The position numbers and the translations under genes were made by a program. The notes below the pieces were generated by a model. The model was not told where the DNA came from, did not search any database, and worked only from the letters and a program-made list of their open reading frames with translations. DNA of 31,213 nt from a virus, in IMG/VR virus record IMGVR_UViG_3300034418_008293, positions 1 to 31,213 of that record; one strand, 5' to 3'. Shown piece by piece: positions 1 through 9,900 of the stretch. The number at the start of each line of letters is the position of its first letter. Positions within the stretch are counted from its first letter, which is position 1.

Positions 1-597
1 GTCTGGGCCTTGTGGACCAATAGGACCAATAGGACCTTGAGAGCCTGTGTTACCTTTAGGACCTAATGGACCGATATTACCTTTAGGACCAATAGCACCA
101 ATGGGACCTTGTGGACCAATTGGACCTTGAGCTCCAGTATTACCTTTAGGACCAATTGGACCTTGATTACCTTTTGGACCAATTGGACCTTGTGGACCAA
201 TATCACCAATAGGACCTTGAGAGCCTGTGTTACCTTTAGGACCTAATGGACCGATATTACCTTTAGGGCCGATTGGACCTTGAGGACCGATTGGACCCTG
301 AGGACCAATAGAGCCTTTATCACCAACAGGACCAATTGGACCCTGAATACCAATGGGTCCCTGAACACCAATTGGACCTTGTGGTCCTTGTGAACCTGTA
401 TTTCCTTTTGGACCTAGTGGACCAATAGGACCTTGAGCTCCATCTGGACCAATAGGACCTTGAATACCAATAGGACCTTGGGAACCTGTGTTACCTTTAG
501 GACCAATAGGACCTTGGGAACCTGTGTTACCTTTAGGACCGAGAGGACCTTGTGGACCGATAGCACCTTGAGGACCAATAGGACCTTGAACACCACC
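1..597 (-). repeat. Gly-X-Y (GPI/GPQ/GPKGN) coding repeat
   Basis: On the plus strand this reads as repeated 'ggacc' every 9 bases (rc GGTCC, Gly-Pro). Larger blocks containing GPKGNTG-S/A-QGPIG recur several times with near-identical DNA. The repeat continues past the window edge. Confidence 0.85.
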
Positions 598-888
598 TCC
601 AGCTTCTACTCCGCTATTACCATATACTGATAATTTATTTGCTGAAGAGTCAAACCAAAGATCACCTGTAGAGGCACCGGGAGGAGTGCCTGCTACTACA
701 GGTAATACTAATTTTGCTGAGTTTCCTACGTTAACTAATCCGTCGCTTACTTCTAATAAGGTAGTAGCCCCTGCTGATGTGACTAATTTAGAATTATCAG
801 CATCAAGCTCCATTTTGATTTTAGATACATCATTATCTTTAAAATCTAAACTACCTGAGGAGGGTACTATTTGAACGTTTTTGGCCAT
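1..888 (-). CDS. Collagen-like (Gly-Pro-rich) phage fibre protein, 3' end outside window
   Basis: The frame is open from an ATG at 886-888 to the window edge (296 codons visible, no stop), so the C-terminus is missing. Residues 1 to about 97 form a non-repetitive N-terminal domain (begins MAKNVQIVPSSGSLDF; contains TGDLWFDSSANKLSVYG), of the kind found at the virion-proximal end of marine phage fibres. From about residue 98 the sequence is strict Gly-X-Y with many GPI, GPQ, GPK, GNT and GSQ triplets; proline sits mostly in X, as in true bacterial or phage collagen-like stalks. I infer a trimeric fibre stalk whose receptor-binding tip lies beyond the window. The upstream leader has the conserved ATATTTATAA motif 12 nt before the ATG and begins right after the stop of the giant repeat gene. 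Repeat type differs sharply from its two upstream neighbours, which are nearly proline-free in their repeats. Confidence 0.85.
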   Translation of the reverse strand, partial: MAKNVQIVPSSGSLDFKDNDVSKIKMELDADNSKLVTSAGATTLLEVSDGLVNVGNSAKLVLPVVAGTPPGASTGDLWFDSSANKLSVYGNSGVEAGGGVQGPIGPQGAIGPQGPLGPKGNTGSQGPIGPKGNTGSQGPIGIQGPIGPDGAQGPIGPLGPKGNTGSQGPQGPIGVQGPIGIQGPIGPVGDKGSIGPQGPIGPQGPIGPKGNIGPLGPKGNTGSQGPIGDIGPQGPIGPKGNQGPIGPKGNTGAQGPIGPQGPIGAIGPKGNIGPLGPKGNTGSQGPIGPIGPQGPD

Positions 889-900
889 TCTCTTTGTTTG

Positions 901-910
901 TTATAAATAT
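901..910 (-). promoter_or_regulatory. Conserved ATATTTATAA motif (putative late promoter) for the Gly-Pro fibre gene
   Basis: In the gene direction the sequence is ATATTTATAAC, 12 nt before the ATG at 888 and one base after the stop codon of the 3415-aa gene. The same 10-mer precedes seven other gene groups in this window. Promoter function is inferred. Confidence 0.6.
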
Positions 911-911
911 A

Positions 912-3900
912 TTACTTAACTACTTGATACTCAACCCATACTGGTTCTTTTGCTTTTCTTTCAGCGTGAACTATATAGAAAGCGTTAACATCTCCACATC
1001 CACAGCCTACGGCGATTTGTGAGCTGTTCACGTTAATAACGTGGTGAGTGCACGAACTTCCGATAGGAGTTAATTGAACAGTGATACTATCTTCGTAGAC
1101 TAAATCTTTCCAGTAATCTGGTAATTCAATGATACCTTCTCCTGTTACTTTACCTCTAACGTAAACACCTCTCTCTGGGCCTTCAAGAACTGAGTAACGT
1201 AATCTCCAACCTTCTTTTGATGGGTGAGGAATATCGAAGTTCTTTTCTTCGGCGTTAAGAGTTTGGGCTTGAATAGTTCCTACATTATTGATATTGTTAT
1301 TATTCATTTCAATATCACCTGCAGCTGTAAATCCTGAGATTGAACTAACTGTTAATAGGTTTGTAGTAGCGTTATAAGTAAACGCAGCCTCACCAGTAAC
1401 TGTATTAGCATCTGACCAATATGTTACATAAGTAGCAGCACCTGAACCGTCTACTAAGCTTGAACCCCAAACACGAGAATCAATTTCGTCTGTTACGAGT
1501 TGGTTTGATGAGTTTTTAACTACTACTGAGTTGTCAGTACCTGTTCCTAAAGTAGCGTTAATACTATTAGCAACAATTTCCCATCTATTTGTAGTATCAC
1601 CAAGATATAAACCAGCAGTTTCAGCTAAGATATCACTACTTACAACACCTGAAATACTTACAGTATCTGCAGCAGCATTACCAAGTGTAACATCTCCTGT
1701 TGTAGTTAAATCACCTGTTACAGTTAATGTACTACCATTAAATGTTAAGTTAGCTTCAGCGTTTGCTTCACCTTGAACACCAGTTGAAGTTAAGACTCTA
1801 TTATCACCTAAATTGGTAATAGTAGCTGTACCACTAGTACCTGATGAACCTGATGAACCTGATGAACCTGAAGTACCTGAAGAACCTGATGAACCTGTAG
1901 CACCTGAAGTACCTGAAGAACCTGATGAACCTGTAGCACCTGAAGTACCACTAGTACCGGAGCTACCAGATGAGCCTGAGCTACCTGATGAACCCGATGA
2001 ACCCGATGAACCTGATAAACCACTTGTACCTGAAGATCCTGAAGTTCCATTAGTACCGTTTACACCAGAAATACCTGAAGTACCGCTTGTACCTGATGAA
2101 CCTGAGCTACCTGATGAGCCTGAGCTACCTGATGAGCCTGATGAACCTGAAGTTCCTGAAGAGCCACTAGTACCAGACGAGCCTGAGCTACCTGATGAGC
2201 CTGATGAACCCGATGAACCTGAACTACCTGAAGTACCAGATGATCCACTAGTACCAGACGAACCTGAGCTACCTGATGAGCCAGATGAACCTGAAGAACC
2301 TGATGAACCACTAGTACCAGATGAACCTGAAGTACCGGAAGAACCACTAGTTCCTGAAGTACCGTTTATACCTGAAATACCTGAAGTACCGCTTGTACCT
2401 GAGCTACCAGATGAGCCTGAACTACCTGATGAACCAGATGAACCAGATGAACCTGAAGTACCAGATGATCCACTAGTACCAGACGAACCTGAGCTACCTG
2501 ATGAGCCTGAGCTACCTGATGAGCCTGATGAACCCGATGAACCTGAACTACCTGAAGTACCTGATGATCCACTTGTACCCGATGAGCCTGAGCTGCCAGA
2601 TGAACCTGATGAGCCTGAACTACCCGATGAGCCAGATGAACCGCTAGTTCCTGATGAACCCGAAGTACCTGAAGTACCATTAATACCAGAAATACCTGAA
2701 GTACCGCTTGTACCTGAACTACCTGATGAGCCCGATGAACCTGAGCTACCTGATGAGCCTGATGAACCTGAAGTTCCTGAAGAGCCACTAGTACCAGACG
2801 AGCCTGAGCTACCTGATGAGCCTGATGAACCCGATGAACCTGAACTACCTGAAGTACCTGATGATCCACTTGTACCCGATGAGCCAGATGAACCTGAGCT
2901 GCCAGATGAGCCTGATGAACCAGATGAACCGCTTGTACCTGATGAGCCTGATGTGCCTGATGAGCCGCTAGTTCCTGAAGTACCGTTTATACCAGAAATA
3001 CCTGAAGTACCGCTTGTACCTGAGCTGCCAGATGAGCCTGAACTACCTGATGAGCCTGATGAACCAGATGAACCTGAAGTACCAGAGGATCCACTAGTAC
3101 CAGATGAGCCTGAGCTACCTGATGAGCCAGATGAACCTGATGAGCCAGATGAACCAGAAGTACCTGAAGAACCACTAGTACCTGATGAACCAGATGAACC
3201 TGAGCTGCCAGATGAGCCAGATGAACCTGATGAACCAGATGAACCTGATGAACCAGAAGAACCACTAGTTCCTGATGAACCTGAAGTACCTGAAGTACCG
3301 TTTATACCTGAAATTCCTGAAGTACCGCTTGTACCTGAAGAACCTGAAGTTCCTGAAGATCCAGATGAACCAGATGAACCAGATGAGCCTGAAGTACCTG
3401 ATGATCCACTAGTACCAGATGAGCCTGAGCTACCCGATGAACCAGACGAACCAGACGAACCCGATGAACCAGATGTACCTGAGCTACCTGATGAACCAGA
3501 AGTACCCGAAGAACCACTAGTGCCTGATGAACCAGATGAACCTGATGAACCAGATGAACCTGATGAACCAGAAGAACCACTAGTTCCTGATGAACCTGAA
3601 GTACCTGAAGTACCGTTTATACCTGAAATTCCTGAAGTACCGCTTGTACCTGAAGAACCTGAGCTGCCAGATGAGCCTGAAGATCCGCTAGTGCCCGATG
3701 AACCAGATGAACCTGAAGTACCTGATGAACCACTAGTACCTGATGAGCCAGATGAACCTGAAGAACCTGATGATCCACTAGTACCTGATGAGCCTGAAGT
3801 ACCACTTGTACCTGATGAACCCGAACTACCTGATGAGCCAGATGAGCCAGATGAACCTGATGAACCGCTTGTACCCGAAGAACCTGAAGTTCCAGAAGAA

Positions 3901-6900
3901 CCTGAAGTTCCTGAAGTGCCATCTATACCTGAGATACCTGAAGTACCTGAAGTGCCTGATGAACCTGAGCTGCCAGATGAACCAGAAGAACCAGATGAAC
4001 CACTAGTTCCTGATGAACCAGATGAACCACTAGTACCTGATGAACCTGAGCTACCTGATGAGCCACTTGTACCTGAACTACCTGATGAGCCTGAACTACC
4101 TGATGAACCACTAGTTCCTGATGAGCCAGAAGAACCTGATGTACCAGACGAGCCTGAGCTGCCAGATGAACCCGAGCTACCTGATGTACCAGAAGAACCT
4201 GAAGTTCCAGATAAACCTGAAGTTCCTGAAGTTCCGTCAATACCTGAAATTCCTGAAGTACCGCTTGTACCTGAAGAACCTGAAGTGCCTGATGAGCCCG
4301 ATGAACCAGAAGAACCAGAAGATCCGCTAGTTCCTGATGAACCACTAGTACCTGATGAACCTGAAGTTCCTGAAGTTCCATCAATACCTGAGATACCTGA
4401 AGTACCTGAAGTGCCTGATGAACCTGAAGTGCCAGATGAACCTGAGCTACCAGATGAACCCGATGAACCAGATGAACCAGATGAACCTGAAGTGCCTGAA
4501 GATCCGCTAGTACCAGACGAGCCTGATGAGCCAGATGAACCACTAGTACCTGAGCTACCCGAGCTACCTGATGAGCCGGATGAACCCGAAGTACCTGAAC
4601 TACCTGAAGTACCCGATGAACCGCTTGTACCCGATGAACCACTAGTACCAGATGAACCTGAAGTACCTGAAGAACCGCTTGTACCCGAAGTACCGTCTAT
4701 ACCTGAAATTCCTGAAGTACCACTTGTACCTGAAGAACCTGAAGTGCCTGATGAGCCGGATGAACCCGATGAACCAGATGAACCACTAGTTCCTGATGAA
4801 CCTGAAGTTCCTGAACTGCCTGAAGTACCTGATGAACCACTTGTGCCTGAAGTTCCGTCAATACCTGAAATACCAGATGTACCTGATGTGCCTGAAGAAC
4901 CCGAAGTACCTGATGAGCCTGAGCTACCTGATGAGCCTGAGCTACCTGATGAGCCTGATGAACCACTTGTACCTGAAGAACCTGAAGTTCCTGATGTACC
5001 ATCTATACCTGAAATACCTGAAGTACCACTTGTACCTGATGAACCACTAGTACCGGATGAACCTGAGCTACCTGATGAGCCCGATGAGCCAGATGAACCT
5101 GAGGTTCCAGAACTACCTGAAGTTCCTGATGAGCCACTAGTACCCGAAGTACCATCAATACCCGAAATTCCTGAAGTACCACTTGTACCTGATGAACCTG
5201 ATGTACCTGATGAACCGCTTGTACCTGATGAACCTGAGCTGCCAGATGAGCCAGATGAACCAGATGAACCTGAACTGCCTGAAGTACCTGAAGAACCGCT
5301 AGTTCCTGAAGTACCATCTATACCTGAAATTCCTGAAGTACCTGAAGTACCTGATGAACCTGAAGTTCCTGATGAACCTGAACTACCTGACGAGCCAGAT
5401 GAACCTGAAGTTCCTGATGAACCCGAAGTTCCTGAAGAACCTGAAGTTCCATTTGTACCATCTATACCTGAAATACCAGATGTACCTGAAGTACCTGATG
5501 AGCCTGATGTGCCTGAAGAACCAGATGAGCCAGATGAACCTGAAGTGCCTGAGCTGCCAGATGAACCGCTGGTACCAGATGAACCTGAAGTACCTGAAGA
5601 ACCACTAGTTCCTGAAGTTCCATCAATACCTGAGATACCTGAAGTTCCGCTTGTACCTGATGAACCTGAAGTGCCTGATGAACCTGATGTACCTGAGCTG
5701 CCAGATGAACCGCTGGTACCAGATGAACCTGAAGTACCTGAAGAACCAGATGTTCCTGAAGTACCGTCTATACCTGAAATTCCTGAAGTACCTGAAGTAC
5801 CAGATGAGCCTGAAGTACCAGACGAGCCTGATGAGCCTGAGCTACCAGATGAGCCCGATGAACCTGAGCTGCCAGATGAACCTGAAGTGCCTGAACTGCC
5901 TGAAGTGCCCGATGAGCCACTAGTTCCTGAAGTACCGTCTATACCTGAAATTCCTGAAGTGCCTGAAGTACCTGAGGAACCGCTTGTGCCTGATGAACCT
6001 GATGAGCCTGAGCTACCTGATGAGCCTGAAGTGCCTGAACTGCCTGAAGTACCCGATGAGCCACTAGTTCCTGAAGTACCATCGATACCCGAGATACCAC
6101 TTGTACCTGAAGTACCTGAACTACCTGAAGTACCTGAACTGCCTGAGCTACCTGATGAGCCTGAGCTGCCAGATGAGCCAGATGAACCTGAAGTACCTGA
6201 ACTGCCTGAAGTGCCTGATGTTCCATCAATACCTGAAATTCCAGAGGTACCACTAGTACCTGATGAACCGCTTGTACCTGAAGAACCGCTTGTACCCGAT
6301 GAACCTGAACTACCTGATGAACCCGATGAACCTGAAGTGCCTGAAGAACCTGAAGTTCCTGATGAACCACTAGTTCCTGAAGTACCATCAATACCTGAGA
6401 TACCTGAAGTGCCTGAAGTACCTGATGATCCTGATGTGCCTGAACTACCTGATGAGCCCGATGAACCAGATGAACCTGAAGTACCTGATGAACCTGAAGT
6501 ACCTGAGGAACCCGATGTACCTGAAGAACCGCTAGTTCCTGAAGTTCCATCAATACCTGAGATACCTGAAGTACCGCTTGTACCTGAAGAACCGCTTGTA
6601 CCCGATGAACCTGAAGTACCAGATGAACCTGAGCTGCCAGATGAGCCTGAAGTTCCAGATGAGCCTGAAGTTCCTGATGTACCATCAATACCTGAAATTC
6701 CTGAAGTACCGCTCGTACCTGAAGAACCTGATGTACCTGAGGAACCAGATGTACCTGAGCTGCCAGATGAGCCTGAAGTGCCTGAAGATCCGCTAGTTCC
6801 TGAAGAACCGCTAGTTCCTGAAGAACCGCTAGTTCCTGAAGTGCCATCTATACCTGAAATTCCTGAAGTACCTGATGTACCACTTGATCCGCTTGTACCT

Positions 6901-9900
6901 GATGAACCCGAGCTGCCAGATGAACCAGATGAACCTGAAGTTCCGCTTGAACCACTAGTACCTGATGAGCCTGAGGTACCTGATGTACCATCGATACCCG
7001 AGATACCTGAAGTACCGCTTGTACCTGATGAACCTGATGTACCTGAGCTACCTGATGAACCCGATGAACCAGATGAACCAGATGAACCAGATGAACCAGA
7101 TGAACCAGATGAACCTGATGTTCCTGATGAGCCACTTGTGCCTGATGAACCTGAAGTACCTGAAGTACCGTCTATACCTGAAATTCCTGAAGTACCTGAT
7201 GTACCTGAGGAACCTGAAGTGCCCGATGAGCCGCTTGTGCCTGATGAGCCGCTTGTGCCTGATGAACCACTTGTACCTGATGAACCTGAAGTGCCGGAAG
7301 TTCCATCAATACCTGAGATACCTGAGGTACCTGAAGTGCCACTTGATCCGCTTGTACCTGATGAACCAGAGCTGCCAGATGAACCAGATGAACCTGAAGT
7401 GCCTGAAGAACCTGAAGTTCCTGATGATCCGCTTGTACCTGAGCTACCTGAAGTACCTGAAGTTCCGTCAATACCTGAGATACCAGATGTACCTGAAGTA
7501 CCAGATGAGCCTGAACTGCCTGATGAGCCTGAACTGCCGGATGAGCCTGATGAACCACTTGTACCAGATGAGCCTGAAGTGCCTGAAGAGCCACTAGTTC
7601 CTGAAGTACCATCGATACCCGAGATACCACTTGTACCTGAAGTACCAGATGAACCACTTGTACCTGATGAGCCAGATGAACCAGATGAACCTGATGAACC
7701 TGAAGTACCTGATGAACCTGAGCTGCCAGATGAACCGCTTGTACCAGATGAGCCTGAGGTTCCGGATGTACCATCTATACCTGAGATACCTGAAGTACCT
7801 GAAGTGCCTGATGAGCCTGAAGTGCCTGATGAACCCGAGCTACCAGATGAGCCGGATGAACCAGAAGTTCCTGAAGAACCTGAAGTACCAGATGAACCGC
7901 TTGTGCCTGATGAACCACTAGTTCCAGAAGTACCATCGATACCCGAAATTCCTGAAGTACCTGAGGTACCAGATGAACCTGAGCTGCCAGATGAACCTGA
8001 TGAACCCGAAGTACCTGATGAACCACTTGTACCTGAAGAACCTGAAGTTCCTGATGAGCCACTGGTTCCAGAAGTGCCATCTATACCTGAGATGCCTGAA
8101 GTACCTGAGGTACCTGAAGAACCGCTTGTACCTGATGAGCCGGATGAGCCCGATGAACCTGAAGTACCTGATGAGCCAGATGTACCTGAACTACCTGAAG
8201 TGCCAGATGAACCTGAGGTACCTGAAGTTCCGTCAATACCTGAGATACCACTTGTACCTGAAGTGCCTGATGAACCGCTTGTACCTGATGAACCTGATGT
8301 ACCACTTGAACCACTAGTACCAGATGAGCCAGATGAACCTGAAGTGCCTGAACTGCCTGAGGTACCAGATGAACCACTAGTTCCTGAAGTGCCATCGATA
8401 CCCGAAATTCCTGAAGTACCAGAAGTACCTGATGAACCTGAAGTGCCTGATGAACCTGATGAGCCTGATGAACCTGATGAGCCTGATGAGCCTGAAGTAC
8501 CTGATGAACCCGAAGTGCCTGATGAACCTGAAGTACCTGAAGTACCGTCTATACCTGAAATACCAGATGTACCTGATGTACCCGATGATCCTGAAGTACC
8601 TGATGAACCAGATGAACCACTTGATCCACTTGTACCCGATGAACCTGATGAACCAGAAGAACCAGATGTTCCTGAAGAACCAGATGTACCCGAAGTACCA
8701 TCGATACCCGAAATTCCTGAAGTACCTGAGGTACCAGATGAACCGCTTGTACCTGATGTGCCTGAACTACCTGAAGTTCCTGATGAACCTGATGTTCCTG
8801 ATGAACCACTAGTGCCTGAAGAACCTGAAGTTCCTGAAGTGCCGTCTATACCTGAGATACCTGAAGTTCCTGAAGTTCCTGATGAACCTGAAGAACCTGA
8901 AGAACCTGATGAACCACTAGTGCCTGAAGAACCAGAACTACCTGAAGTACCGGATGAGCCAGATGTACCCGAACTACCTGATGTTCCAGAAGTGCCGTCT
9001 ATACCTGAGATGCCTGAAGTACCTGAGGTACCTGAAGAACCTGATGTACCTGATGAGCCTGAAGTTCCTGATGAACCAGATGAACCTGATGAACCGCTTG
9101 TGCCTGATGAACCCGATGTACCTGAAGTTCCGTCAATACCTGAGATACCTGAAGTACCTGATGTACCGTCAATACCTGAAATTCCTGAAGTACCACTAGT
9201 ACCTGAAGAACCGCTTGTGCCTGATGAACCTGAAGTTCCTGAAGAACCTGAAGTACCCGATGAACCTGAAGTACCTGATGTGCCATCTATACCTGAGATA
9301 CCAGATGTACCTGATGTACCGTCAATACCTGAAATTCCTGAAGTACCGCTTGTACCTGATGAGCCTGAAGTTCCTGATGAACCTGAAGATCCGCTAGTAC
9401 CTGAAGAACCAGAGGTTCCAGAAGTACCGTCAATACCTGAGATACCTGAAGTACCTGAAGTACCATCGATACCTGAAATTCCTGAAGTACCTGATGTACC
9501 AGATGAGCCTGAAGTGCCTGAAGAACCTGAAGTACCTGAAGAACCTGATGTTCCTGAACTACCTGAAGTTCCGTTTGTTCCGTCTATACCTGAGATACCT
9601 GAAGTACCTGAAGTACCATCGATACCTGAAATGCCTGAAGTACCACTCGTACCTGAAGAACCTGAGGTTCCTGAAGAACCTGAAATTCCTGAGGAGCCTG
9701 AAGTGCCCGAACTGCCTGAAGTGCCATCTATACCTGAGATACCTGAAGTTCCTGAAGTGCCATCAATACCTGAGATACCACTTGTACCTGAGGTACCTGA
9801 TGAACCGCTTGTACCAGATGAACCATCAATACCCGAAGTACCTGATGAACCTGAAGTACCAGAATCTCCTGAAGTACCTGATGAACCTGAAGTGCCATCA

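Noticed and set aside
414-596. Small VLLVLKV-type open frame near the left edge
   Set aside because: Out-of-frame shadow of the Gly-Pro fibre gene, whose own frame runs from 888 to the window edge.
3617-9286. Many short open frames in both strands with VLQVHQ- or YLKYLM-type low-complexity sequence
   Set aside because: They are frame-shifted readings of the repeat DNA, overlap the real gene fully and show no independent signals.
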